Source: an uncultured Lachnospiraceae bacterium (lineage in GTDB: Bacteria > Bacillota > Clostridia > Lachnospirales > Lachnospiraceae). From it: a stretch of DNA of 41,744 nt. This document shows, in pieces, positions 34,269-41,744 of this stretch. Below the pieces are notes generated by a model that was not told the origin of the DNA, did no database searches, and worked only from the letters and a program-made list of their open reading frames with translations. How positions within the stretch are numbered: position 1 is the first letter of the stretch; each line of letters begins with the position of its first letter. Made by a program: the position numbers and the translations under genes. The stretch spans positions 12,928 to 54,671 of the forward strand of contig CAJUII010000013.1 in NCBI GenBank assembly GCA_910586405.1, in the 5' to 3' direction.

Positions 34269-36626
34269 ATGACATTAAAAGAATTACCAATTGGAAAGGC
34301 AGCAATGGTGGTTTCAGTGGGCGGTGAGGGCGCGCTGCGGCAGCATTTTCTGGATATGGGCGTGATACCAGGCGTGGAGGTTACAATGGTGAAATACGCG
34401 CCGATGGGCGACCCGGTGGAGCTTCGGGTTCACGGCTATGAGCTGACCCTGAGACTGGCGGATGCCGAGAAGATTGTCATTGAAAAGGTACATGAGGCGG
34501 GGCAGGAACTTCGTGCCGGCACGCCAAAGCAGCTGCGCCGCAAGGCACAACACCCAGGATTGGGGGAGGGGGGAAAATACCATGTGAAGGAGGGCGAGAA
34601 CCCACTTCCAGAAGGAGAACATCTGACCTTTGCGCTGGCGGGGAATCAGAACTGCGGAAAGACAACGCTCTTTAACCAGTTGACGGGCTCGAATCAGCAT
34701 GTGGGCAATTTTCCGGGCGTGACAGTAGACCGAAAGGACGGCAGTATCAAGGGCAGGCCGAATACACTTGTGACAGACTTGCCGGGCATCTATTCCCTAT
34801 CACCCTACACGAGTGAGGAGATTGTGACCAGACAGTTTGTCTTGAATGAAAATCCCAGAGGGATCATCAATATCGTGGACGCGACGAATATAGAGAGAAA
34901 TCTGTATCTGACAATGCAGCTTTTGGAGCTGGATATTCCGATGGTGCTTGCGCTCAATATGATGGATGAAGTGTGGGACAACGGTGGTTCTGTCAGAGTA
35001 AATGAGCTGGAGGGATTACTGGGGATTCCTGTCATACCGATCTCTGCAGCGAAGAATGAGGGGATCGATGAGCTGATTGATCACGCACTCCACGTGGCAA
35101 AGTATCAGGAGCGCCCTGGCAGGCAGGACTTTTGTGATGCGGAGGACCACGGCGGGGCAGTGCATCGGTGTCTGCATGGTATTATGCATCTGATTGACGA
35201 TCACGCGGCTGCTGCGGGAATCCCTGTCCGTTTTGCTGCCGCCAAACTCGCAGAGGGAGATGCGCGAGTGCTTGAACTGCTCAAGCTGGACCTCAATGAA
35301 CAGGAGACGCTAGAGCACATTATCTGCCAGATGGAAAAGGAGCGGGGGCTGGACCGTGCTGCTGCCATAGCGGACATGAGATTTTCATTTATCAGTAAAA
35401 TCTGCAAAGAGACGGTCGTCAAACCGCACGAGAGCAGAGAACATGTGCGCAGTGCGGCAATTGACCGCATCCTGACAGGAAAGTACACAGCCATCCCGAC
35501 TTTTGTTGCCATTATGGCAGCAGTGTTCTGGCTCACCTTTCATGTCGTGGGGGCGGGGCTCTCTAGTCTTTTGGATATAGCGATCGGGATGTTGACAGAT
35601 ACCGTTGCGATGGCGATGGAGGCGGGGCGGGTAAATGATGTGCTCCAGTCGCTTGTCATTGACGGGATTTTTAACGGTGTGGGGAGTGTGCTGAGCTTTC
35701 TGCCAACGATCGTGACGCTGTTCTTTTTCCTGTCCATGCTGGAGGACAGCGGATATATGGCGAGAGTGGCGTTTGTCATGGATAAGCTTCTGCGCAAGAT
35801 TGGACTGTCCGGCAGAAGTATTGTTCCGATGCTGATTGGGTTTGGCTGCACCGTTCCAGGCGTGATGGCGAGCAGGACGCTTCCGTCAGAGCGTGACAGG
35901 AAGCTCACAATCTTGCTGACACCGTTTATGAGCTGTTCGGCAAAGCTTCCGATCTATGCATTTTTTACCGCGGTGTTTTTTCCAGGCAGGGGAGCTGTTG
36001 TCATGATAGGACTGTATTTTACCGGTATCCTCGTTGGAATCCTCACAGCGCTGGTCATGCGAAGGTTTCGCTTTAAAGGAGAGGCGGTACCGTTTGTCAT
36101 GGAGCTGCCCAATTACCGTATGCCAGGGGCTAGAAATGTGGCGCAGCTTTTGTGGGAGAAGGCAAAAGACTTTCTGCAAAGGGCATTTACGGTCATTTTT
36201 GCCGCGACGATACTCATCTGGTTTTTGCAGACCTTTGATCTGCGCCTGAATGTGGTCACGGATTCGCAGGACAGTATTCTGGCGATGGCTGCCGGTGTGC
36301 TGGCGCCTGTGTTTGCACCGCTGGGATTTGGCGACTGGCGCATCTCCACGGCATTGATGACAGGATTTATGGCAAAGGAGAGCGTTGTGTCAACCCTGTC
36401 TGTATTGTATGGCAGCACAGCGAATCTTCTCGCGGCGATCACGCCGCTGACGGCGGCAAGCATTTTGGTGTTCTGTCTGCTCTACACGCCGTGCGTGGCG
36501 GCAATCGCTTCCGTGAAGCGGGAGCTGGGCGGGAAATCAGCGGTGATCATGGTGTTTGGCCAGTGTGCGATTGCATGGGTGTGCGCATTGGCAGTCCGAC
36601 TGGTTGGTTTGTTGTTTGGTCTATGA
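34269..36626 (+). CDS. feoB: Ferrous iron transporter, FeoA-FeoB fusion
   Basis: This 785-residue protein imports Fe2+ through the inner membrane. Residues 1 to about 75 form a complete FeoA SH3-like domain (LPIGKAAMVVSVGGEGALRQ onward). A linker of about 40 residues leads to the FeoB G domain with G1 GNQNCGKT (125-132), G2 near GVTVD (150-154), G3 DLPG (170-173) and G4 NMMD (230-233). The membrane region (about 400-785) has two Gate-like segments, with the Cys-containing GFGCTVPGVMASRTL and FMSCSAKLPIY. FeoA and FeoB are usually separate genes, but fusions are known. It is followed by one small gene. Confidence 0.95.
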   Translation: MTLKELPIGKAAMVVSVGGEGALRQHFLDMGVIPGVEVTMVKYAPMGDPVELRVHGYELTLRLADAEKIVIEKVHEAGQELRAGTPKQLRRKAQHPGLGEGGKYHVKEGENPLPEGEHLTFALAGNQNCGKTTLFNQLTGSNQHVGNFPGVTVDRKDGSIKGRPNTLVTDLPGIYSLSPYTSEEIVTRQFVLNENPRGIINIVDATNIERNLYLTMQLLELDIPMVLALNMMDEVWDNGGSVRVNELEGLLGIPVIPISAAKNEGIDELIDHALHVAKYQERPGRQDFCDAEDHGGAVHRCLHGIMHLIDDHAAAAGIPVRFAAAKLAEGDARVLELLKLDLNEQETLEHIICQMEKERGLDRAAAIADMRFSFISKICKETVVKPHESREHVRSAAIDRILTGKYTAIPTFVAIMAAVFWLTFHVVGAGLSSLLDIAIGMLTDTVAMAMEAGRVNDVLQSLVIDGIFNGVGSVLSFLPTIVTLFFFLSMLEDSGYMARVAFVMDKLLRKIGLSGRSIVPMLIGFGCTVPGVMASRTLPSERDRKLTILLTPFMSCSAKLPIYAFFTAVFFPGRGAVVMIGLYFTGILVGILTALVMRRFRFKGEAVPFVMELPNYRMPGARNVAQLLWEKAKDFLQRAFTVIFAATILIWFLQTFDLRLNVVTDSQDSILAMAAGVLAPVFAPLGFGDWRISTALMTGFMAKESVVSTLSVLYGSTANLLAAITPLTAASILVFCLLYTPCVAAIASVKRELGGKSAVIMVFGQCAIAWVCALAVRLVGLLFGL

Positions 36627-36643
36627 AAGATGGAGGTAGTGTT

Positions 36644-36871
36644 ATGGAGCCTAATGAAACTATGATTGATGAAATATTAAAGCATCTCGACAGTGAGCTG
36701 GCACATGGGGCAGCTCGTATGAGTGTCATTTTTGACGACAATGCTGAGGATGCAAAAGCTGTGTCGCACAAGTGCTGCCACAGTTACGGCAGACCTGCCA
36801 CAGAGACAGTGGGTCTGCTTGACATGTACACCGATATCAGCGCGGGTGAGGCAGACAGACAGCCGCATTAA
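36644..36871 (+). CDS. Small feo-linked protein with a Cys-Cys pair, unknown function
   Basis: A 75-residue protein starts at the ATG at 36644, 7 nt after GGAGG (36632-36636) and 17 nt after the FeoAB stop; the frame opens further upstream only as a shadow of feoB. It has an acidic N-terminal helix (ETMIDEILKHLDSELAHGAAR), then HKCCHSYGRPATETVGLLDMYTD. There is no membrane segment and no winged helix, so it is neither the short membrane Cys-rich FeoB partner nor FeoC of enterobacteria. His and Cys residues might bind metal. The operon position suggests a role in iron uptake, but I do not recognise the family. Confidence 0.75.
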   Translation: MEPNETMIDEILKHLDSELAHGAARMSVIFDDNAEDAKAVSHKCCHSYGRPATETVGLLDMYTDISAGEADRQPH

Positions 36872-39303
36872 CCCATAAGCACCTCGACATACACGTCAGT
36901 TTTACCAAAGGCAAGTGGGATGACACAGCCATCCGTCTTTACGCCGTCCACGGTCATAGAGACGACACCCTTCTGGACGTCGGCTGGATTCTTGACTGTG
37001 ATATGATATGTCACATCCCGAAAACGTCTCGTCAGCTTGAAATCACCAAATCCCGCAGGGACACAGGGGTCTATTCGGAGTCCCTTGTGCGTAGGGTACA
37101 CGCCAAGGATGTATTGAGAGATATTGGTGAATGTCCATGCGGCAGTTCCGGTGAGCCAGCTGTTTTTTGCCTCGCCGTGGTATTTTGCGTCGCGTCCTGC
37201 GACCATCTGTGCGTATACATATGGTTCTGTCCTATGAATCTCGCTGAATTCCTCTACATAGGCGGGGCATGTTTTGCGGTAGATCTCAAACGCTCTGTCG
37301 CCGTGACCAAGCACAGTCTCTGCGATGGAAACCCACGGGTTGTTGTGGCAGAAGATTCCAGCATTCTCTTTGTATCCGGGCGGGTAGGAGGAGATTTCAC
37401 CCAGCTCGATATGATACTTTGTGTAGGCAGGCTGCAAAAGCATAATACCATATTGGGTATCTAGCCGTTCTCGCACGGCGTTGAGCGCTTTTTCTGCGAG
37501 ACCTTCCTTGACACCGATGCCTGCAAGTACACAGAAACCCTGCGGCTCGATGTAAATCTGACCTTCCTCGCACTCCTTGGAGCCGACCTTATTGCTGTGC
37601 GCGTCGTATGCCCGCACAAACCACTCGCCGTCCCAGCCGTCCTTGAGCACAGCATCGTACATGATGGCAATCTCGTTTCTTGCGCGTTTTGCCTCTGCGT
37701 CATCGCCGAGCAGCTCTGCGAGCTGTGCATACTCTTCGCCGTATTTGACAAACATGCCGGCGATAAATACAGACTCAGCGACAGGACCTTCACTTGGACC
37801 GAATGTCTGGAAGGATTCGCCCGGATGCTCAGAGAAACAGTTGAGATTCAGACAGTCATTCCAGTCTGCGCGCCCGATGAGCGGCAGATTGTGCGGTCCC
37901 TTGTGCTTTACAATGTAGTCAAAAGAGCGTTTTAAATGTTCCATCAATGATGTTGCGGCATGCATGTCATTGTCATAAGGCACCATTTCATTTAAGATGG
38001 ACAGATCGCCCGTCTCGCGGATGTAGGCGCTTGTCCCTGCGATCAGCCAGAGCGGGTCGTCATTGAAACCGCTGCCGATATCCGCGTTGCCTTTTTTGGT
38101 GAGGGGCTGATACTGGTGGTAGGCGCTGCCGTCCTGAAACTGTGTGGAGGCGATATCGATGATGCGTGCTCTTGCGCGGTCAGGAATCAGATGCACGAAG
38201 CCGAGCAGATCCTGGCAGGAGTCGCGAAAGCCCATTCCTCGCCCGATACCAGATTCATAGTAAGAGGCAGAGCGGCTCATGTTGAATGTGACCATGCACT
38301 GATATTGATTCCAGATATTGACCATACGGTTCACTTTGTCATTGGAGGATGTCACGACATAGCGGCCAAGCAGGTCTTGCCAATAGGTGTTTAATGCTGC
38401 GAAGGCCCTGTCTACATCGCTGTCTGTACGATATCTTGCGATCATGTCATTTGCGGGTTTTTTGTTCACCACATTTGGCGCCTCGAATTTCTCTTCGTTA
38501 GGATTTTCCAGATAACCGAGAAGGAACACATACGATTTTTCTTCGCCTGGCGCCAGTGTGATATCAATCTGGTGTGCGGCGATTGGAGACCAGCCGCTCG
38601 CGATCGAATTTGTGCATTTGCCGGCGAACACAGCATCAGGCTTGTCAGCGCCGTTGTACGTGCCGATGAAATTTTCGCGGATGGTATCAAAGCCGTCTAT
38701 ATCGGTGTTGACAGTGTAGATGGCATAGTGATTGCGGCGCTCGCGATACTCTGTCTTGTGATAGATGGTCGAGCCAACGACCTCCACCTCGCCGGTGCTC
38801 AGATTCCGCTGAAAGTTTCTCGAATCATCATCGGCATTCCACAGGCACCACTCCACATAAGAAAACAGAGATATTTGCTTCTCCGAAGTACCGGTATTTT
38901 TGAGCTTGATCTGGGAGAGTTCACAGTTGTCATCCATTGGGACAAAGGTGAGAACAGAGGCCTGCACATTATTTTTTGAGGCCATAAAGCGGCTGTAACC
39001 GATTCCATGGCGGCACTCATAGGCGTCGAGCGCAGTCTTTGTCGGCTGCCATCCTGGATTCCAGACAGCGTCGCCATCCTTTATGTAGAAATACTTTCCG
39101 TTGGCGTCATAGGGAACATCATTGTAGCGGTAACGTGTCAGGCGCAGGAGTTTTGCGTCCTTGTAGAAGGTGTAACCGCCGCAGGTGTTTGAAATCAGTG
39201 AGAAAAAGTCCCGACATCCCAGATAGTTGATCCAGGGCAGCGGGGTTTTGGGCGTGGTAATGACATATTCGCGGTTGGCGTCATCAAAATATCCAAATTT
39301 CAT
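36868..39303 (-). CDS. GH94 cellobiose phosphorylase
   Basis: This 811-residue cytoplasmic enzyme splits cellobiose with phosphate into glucose-1-phosphate and glucose. The length and pattern match cellobiose phosphorylases: an N-terminal beta-sandwich (MKFGYFDDANREYVI), then the (alpha/alpha)6 barrel with ESGIGRGMGFRDSCQDLLG and the catalytic region GRADWNDCLN, with probable general acid Asp483. It is transcribed alone and divergently from a LacI-family regulator. Its stop codon overlaps that of the small feo gene, so there is no room for a separate terminator. No cellobiose transporter is nearby. Confidence 0.95.
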   Translation of the reverse strand: MKFGYFDDANREYVITTPKTPLPWINYLGCRDFFSLISNTCGGYTFYKDAKLLRLTRYRYNDVPYDANGKYFYIKDGDAVWNPGWQPTKTALDAYECRHGIGYSRFMASKNNVQASVLTFVPMDDNCELSQIKLKNTGTSEKQISLFSYVEWCLWNADDDSRNFQRNLSTGEVEVVGSTIYHKTEYRERRNHYAIYTVNTDIDGFDTIRENFIGTYNGADKPDAVFAGKCTNSIASGWSPIAAHQIDITLAPGEEKSYVFLLGYLENPNEEKFEAPNVVNKKPANDMIARYRTDSDVDRAFAALNTYWQDLLGRYVVTSSNDKVNRMVNIWNQYQCMVTFNMSRSASYYESGIGRGMGFRDSCQDLLGFVHLIPDRARARIIDIASTQFQDGSAYHQYQPLTKKGNADIGSGFNDDPLWLIAGTSAYIRETGDLSILNEMVPYDNDMHAATSLMEHLKRSFDYIVKHKGPHNLPLIGRADWNDCLNLNCFSEHPGESFQTFGPSEGPVAESVFIAGMFVKYGEEYAQLAELLGDDAEAKRARNEIAIMYDAVLKDGWDGEWFVRAYDAHSNKVGSKECEEGQIYIEPQGFCVLAGIGVKEGLAEKALNAVRERLDTQYGIMLLQPAYTKYHIELGEISSYPPGYKENAGIFCHNNPWVSIAETVLGHGDRAFEIYRKTCPAYVEEFSEIHRTEPYVYAQMVAGRDAKYHGEAKNSWLTGTAAWTFTNISQYILGVYPTHKGLRIDPCVPAGFGDFKLTRRFRDVTYHITVKNPADVQKGVVSMTVDGVKTDGCVIPLAFGKTDVYVEVLMG

Positions 39304-39342
39304 AATGTATTTCTCCTTTTCTTTGTTTTAAGAATCTGTTTA

Positions 39343-39356
39343 CGAAAACGTTTAAG
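39343..39356. promoter_or_regulatory. Candidate LacI-type operator 1 (GH94 side)
   Basis: CGAAAACGTTTAAG has the central CG and the AAACGTTT palindrome typical of LacI-family sites, with two mismatched positions in the arms. It lies about 10-20 nt downstream of the likely GH94 transcription start. It shares CGAAAACG with operator 2 at 39542-39555; the centres are 199 bp apart. The AAACGTT core also resembles a CcpA site. Confidence 0.55.
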
Positions 39357-39372
39357 TAAAATAGATAGGATT

Positions 39373-39401
39373 AATTTATCACAGAATAAAATGAAAATCA
39401 A
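39373..39401 (-). promoter_or_regulatory. Candidate GH94 promoter
   Basis: On the minus strand TTGATT (39396-39401), a 17-nt spacer and TAAATT (39373-39378) point at the GH94 gene. The -10 is imperfect. The operator at 39343-39356 lies just downstream, so binding there would block transcription. Confidence 0.4.
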
Positions 39402-39505
39402 GTGATTTTTGGCAATGCGATTAAGTAATGAGGATTTATTGAATTTTGATAATGCTATCAATAGATAAAATAGGTGAAAAAATACAAAATAATATATAAA
39501 TTTCA

Positions 39506-39534
39506 TTGAAATATTATGCAATATAGTATATGAT
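39506..39534 (+). promoter_or_regulatory. Promoter of the LacI-family regulator gene
   Basis: TTGAAA (39506-39511), a 17-nt spacer and TATGAT (39529-39534) would start transcription near 39541, at the edge of operator 2. This suggests negative autoregulation. Confidence 0.6.
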
Positions 39535-39541
39535 AATCATG

Positions 39542-39555
39542 CGAAAACGATTTCG
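39542..39555. promoter_or_regulatory. Candidate LacI-type operator 2 (regulator side)
   Basis: CGAAAACGATTTCG is symmetric at 12 of 14 positions around a central CG, as expected of a LacI-family operator. It sits at the predicted transcription start of the regulator gene. Together with operator 1 it could support DNA looping across the divergent promoters. Confidence 0.6.
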
Positions 39556-39582
39556 AACTTACTGAAAGGAGAGGAAAGTCAT

Positions 39583-40596
39583 ATGGTTTCCATGAAGGAT
39601 ATTGCTGCCGCATGTGGAGTGTCAGTTGCCACTGTCAGCAAAGCGTTGAATGATCAGGGAGATATTGGGGAGGAGACCAAGCAGCGGGTGCGGAGCACAG
39701 CAAGAGAACTGGGCTATCATCCCAATGCGTCCGCAAGGGCATTAAAGACAAATCGTTCATACAATCTGGGCGTATTGTATCGGGAGGATTCTGGCAGCGG
39801 GCTGACACATGACTACTTTTCACAAATTCTTGAATATTTCAGAGCGACAGCAGAACACAGGGGGTACGATATTACATTCCTGTCAAATTCCAAGAGCCGA
39901 AAGGACAGAATGTCATACTTGGAACACACGATTTACAGAGGAATGGACGGCGTGATGATTGCAGTTGCAGATTACAGCGACCCAGAGGTGACAGCGCTTT
40001 TGGACAGCGACTTGCCTGTGGTGACGGTCGATTATCTATATAATAGAAGAATCTCTGTGATGTCGGACAATGTAACAGGTATGGAGAAGCTGCTTTCTTA
40101 TATATATGCGCAGGGACACAGAGAGATTGCCTATATCTGTGGAGAGGCTTCTATGGTGACATCAAACAGGGTGTCTGCATATTATCGCTTTTTAGAAAAC
40201 AATAACATACCAGTGCGGGAGGAGTTGCTGCAAAAAGGAAAATACAGGGATTCCGGTGCTGCGGGAATGCTTACCAGCAAATTGCTGAATCTGAGCCGGA
40301 GACCGTCTTGTATCTTATATGCCGATGATTATTCTGCGATTGGTGGCATGAATGCGATTAAGGACAGAGGACTGCGGGTGCCGGATGACATCTCTATTGC
40401 AGGGTATGACGGCATTATGATTGCTGCCCAGCTAGAGCCGCAGCTCACTACGTATCGGCAGGATACAAGAGGAATCGGAAGTATGGCAGCAGAGAAGTTG
40501 ATCAGTCTGATTGAGAATCCACGAGCAACGCCGATTGTGCAGTGTATGATGAGCGGCGAGCTGGTTTTGGGCAGATCAGTTGCACAAGTTTTTTGA
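39583..40596 (+). CDS. LacI-family transcriptional regulator
   Basis: This 337-residue repressor has an N-terminal LacI helix-turn-helix (MKDIAAACGVSVATVSKALN) and hinge (NASARALKTNRSYNLGVL), followed by a periplasmic-binding-protein-like effector domain. The C-terminal region (DDISIAGYDGIMIAAQLEPQLTTYRQD) is typical. The start at 39583 has AAAGGAGAGG upstream. An ATG three codons later (39592) is the alternative. Divergent placement and the two shared operators make the GH94 gene the likely target, with cellobiose or a derivative as the probable effector. The effector is inference. Confidence 0.93.
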   Translation: MVSMKDIAAACGVSVATVSKALNDQGDIGEETKQRVRSTARELGYHPNASARALKTNRSYNLGVLYREDSGSGLTHDYFSQILEYFRATAEHRGYDITFLSNSKSRKDRMSYLEHTIYRGMDGVMIAVADYSDPEVTALLDSDLPVVTVDYLYNRRISVMSDNVTGMEKLLSYIYAQGHREIAYICGEASMVTSNRVSAYYRFLENNNIPVREELLQKGKYRDSGAAGMLTSKLLNLSRRPSCILYADDYSAIGGMNAIKDRGLRVPDDISIAGYDGIMIAAQLEPQLTTYRQDTRGIGSMAAEKLISLIENPRATPIVQCMMSGELVLGRSVAQVF

Positions 40597-40614
40597 AATT
40601 TTATATTTCGTTCA

Positions 40615-40643
40615 TTTACCTTATCCACTTCGTATGATATGAT
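40615..40643 (+). promoter_or_regulatory. Promoter of the 128-residue protein gene
   Basis: TTTACC (40615-40620), a 17-nt spacer and TATGAT (40638-40643) lie about 57 nt upstream of the ATG at 40700. No terminator is visible between the LacI gene and this promoter. Confidence 0.55.
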
Positions 40644-40699
40644 GGAATTATTCAGTAAAGACAAACAGTCATTATTGTATAGAAAAGTGGGGCAGTGAT

Positions 40700-41086
40700 A
40701 TGGCGGGAATATTGTACGATGCCAGACGCATCAAGGCGTATGAGAGATTATTGACATTGGGAGAGACGGTAGGCGAGACAAGACAGTGGTGTGATGCACT
40801 GTGGGAGGAGCTTGTATTTGACTCAGAGCTGACAGAGGAGCTTGTATTCTATCTGGAGCATCGTTATCTCATGGACAAGGTACACTGTGAGGGATATGGA
40901 TTGACAGATCTGTACATATGGCAGATGGACAGATACAATCTCAGCAGAGATTCCGGCAAGAACACAGAAGCCTGCAACAAAGACAGGATGGTGCTTCATG
41001 CATTCAGGGACATGGTCGATATGAAAAAAGAACCTGCGGTATATGTGAAAAAGTTGACAATGGGCAGAGGAATGGATCAGGCATAG
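40700..41086 (+). CDS. Hypothetical protein, 128 residues
   Basis: I do not recognise this protein. It is soluble, mostly helical and rich in charged residues, with three cysteines (WCDALW, VHCEGYG, EACNKD). It has no signal peptide or membrane segment. A GTGGGGCAGTG stretch just before the ATG at 40700 may serve as a weak ribosome binding site. It has its own promoter and is followed 20 nt later by the HAAS-like gene, so the two are probably cotranscribed. Aromatic-rich positions (ERLLTLGETVGETRQWCDALWEEL) suggest a compact helical fold. Confidence 0.75.
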   Translation: MAGILYDARRIKAYERLLTLGETVGETRQWCDALWEELVFDSELTEELVFYLEHRYLMDKVHCEGYGLTDLYIWQMDRYNLSRDSGKNTEACNKDRMVLHAFRDMVDMKKEPAVYVKKLTMGRGMDQA

Positions 41087-41106
41087 GCAGATCGTTGGGG
41101 GTATTT

Positions 41107-41586
41107 ATGAACTGTGAGGAATTTTTAAGGCAATTTCGCGATGCGCTGGATGGAAAAGTTTCAGAGAATTTGATACAGGATAATGTAAATTATTACAGAA
41201 CTTATATAAACAGCCAAACAGCAGCGGGAAAAAGTGAGTCCGATGTGCTGTGCGCGCTGGGAGACCCAAGACTTTTGGCAAAAACGATTGAGGAGAGCAG
41301 TAAGTTTGCGACGAGGAACCGAGATCGATGGAGCGGAGCGGCAGAAAATGCCAGTACCTTTGGGAATTTTGGCAACCATAATTCGGCGCGGACGACAGAG
41401 GAAACATATGAATCAGAGGATGGTGACAAGCGCAGGAAGCTTCCGGGCTGGCTTGTCACCTGTATTGTGATATTGGTGGTTTTGCTGGTGTTTCGGGTCT
41501 TTTTATTTCTGGCGCCATATATCATTGTCTTGATGCTGGCAGGCTTTTTGATTCGTTCGTTTCGGAGCTGGTGGCACAATCGATAG
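41107..41586 (+). CDS. HAAS/DUF1700-like membrane protein
   Basis: About 159 residues from the ATG at 41107, with GGGGG about 6 nt upstream; the frame is open further left only as a shadow of the previous gene. The N-terminal 65 residues fit the HAAS (DUF1700) helical domain, with NYYRTYINSQTAAGKSESDVLCALGDPRLLAKTI. A polar, Asn/Thr/Glu-rich linker (about 70-110) and two close C-terminal membrane segments (about 112-150) follow. HAAS proteins often pair with a PadR-like regulator and act in signalling at the membrane. No such regulator is visible here. Confidence 0.75.
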   Translation: MNCEEFLRQFRDALDGKVSENLIQDNVNYYRTYINSQTAAGKSESDVLCALGDPRLLAKTIEESSKFATRNRDRWSGAAENASTFGNFGNHNSARTTEETYESEDGDKRRKLPGWLVTCIVILVVLLVFRVFLFLAPYIIVLMLAGFLIRSFRSWWHNR

Positions 41587-41615
41587 CCTGAATAGTTCTT
41601 AGATTATCATGAAAT

Positions 41616-41646
41616 CGAGTAGGGGAATGACCTTCTCCCCTACTCG
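41616..41646 (+). other. 11-bp hairpin after the HAAS-like gene
   Basis: CGAGTAGGGGA (41616-41626) pairs with TCCCCTACTCG (41636-41646), with a 9-nt loop and only scattered T afterwards. It probably adds to the terminator 16 nt downstream. Confidence 0.6.
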
Positions 41647-41661
41647 TGTGCATAAAAATAG

Positions 41662-41688
41662 AAAAACGACCGTTATAAGGTCGTTTTT
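41662..41688. terminator. Bidirectional intrinsic terminator
   Basis: AAAAACGACC (41662-41671) pairs perfectly with GGTCGTTTTT (41679-41688), with a 7-nt loop. It closes the transcription unit of the HAAS-like gene. Confidence 0.9.
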
Positions 41689-41738
41689 CATTAAGGGGAG
41701 TATAAATAATTAATATATAAGGGTTGTAAAGAGGATTG

Positions 41739-41744
41739 AAGGAG
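41739..41744 (+). promoter_or_regulatory. Ribosome binding site at the right window edge
   Basis: The window ends in AAGGAG after an AT-rich stretch, which suggests that a plus-strand gene starts just beyond the edge. Its identity cannot be seen. Confidence 0.4.

Noticed and set aside
1..41744. CRISPR arrays, tRNA or rRNA genes, insertion sequences
   Set aside because: No regularly spaced repeats, cloverleaf-like sequences, rRNA stretches or transposase genes were seen. The only repeat family is the 65-nt element.

Overview
The window looks like chromosomal DNA from a low-to-mid GC Firmicute, most likely a gut Lachnospiraceae (Roseburia/Eubacterium/Blautia-like). The reasons are strong AGGAGG-type ribosome binding sites, sigma-A style promoters with 17-nt spacers, AddAB instead of RecBCD, a FeoA-FeoB fusion, and a LplB/YtcP-type sugar transporter without its own ATPase. 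I could not search databases, so the genus is inference.

Region 1 (1-14482) is the most interesting part: one same-strand cluster for host N-glycan use. A divergent promoter region carries a structured repeat and a leftward promoter for a gene outside the window. It is followed by two CUT1-type permeases, a solute-binding lipoprotein, a GH130 beta-mannoside phosphorylase, a GH20C-like beta-N-acetylhexosaminidase, a GH38 alpha-mannosidase, a surface GH85 endo-beta-N-acetylglucosaminidase and a ROK sugar kinase. In the proposed pathway the GH85 lipoprotein cuts the chitobiose core outside the cell and the ABC system imports the glycan. GH20 and GH38 then trim it in the cytoplasm, GH130 phosphorolyses the remaining Man-beta-1,4-GlcNAc, and ROK phosphorylates a released sugar. 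Several spacers in the cluster hold strong hairpins. The longest is a 71-nt compound stem-loop between the GH85 and ROK genes.

Region 2 (14483-26466) holds a truncated PAS-domain gene with an intact promoter and RBS but no stop codon before the terminator. Next come pepF (minus strand), a 64-nt tandem repeat related to the one at position 1, and an addB-addA-HAD phosphatase-CPBP protease gene string. That string converges on a flavin-reductase-like gene across a bidirectional terminator.

Region 3 (26467-36871) has an orphan tyrosine recombinase, then gltB-gltD (NADPH glutamate synthase). A terminator-like hairpin lies between the gltB promoter and its start codon. A second transcription unit encodes a FeoA-FeoB fusion and a 75-residue protein with a Cys-Cys pair.

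Region 4 (36868-41744) has a GH94 cellobiose phosphorylase gene on the minus strand, whose stop codon overlaps that of the small feo-linked gene. It is divergent from a LacI-family regulator, and two similar operators lie near the two promoters. The window ends with an unrecognised 128-residue protein, a HAAS/DUF1700-like membrane protein and a strong terminator. I saw no rRNA, tRNA, CRISPR array or insertion sequence.
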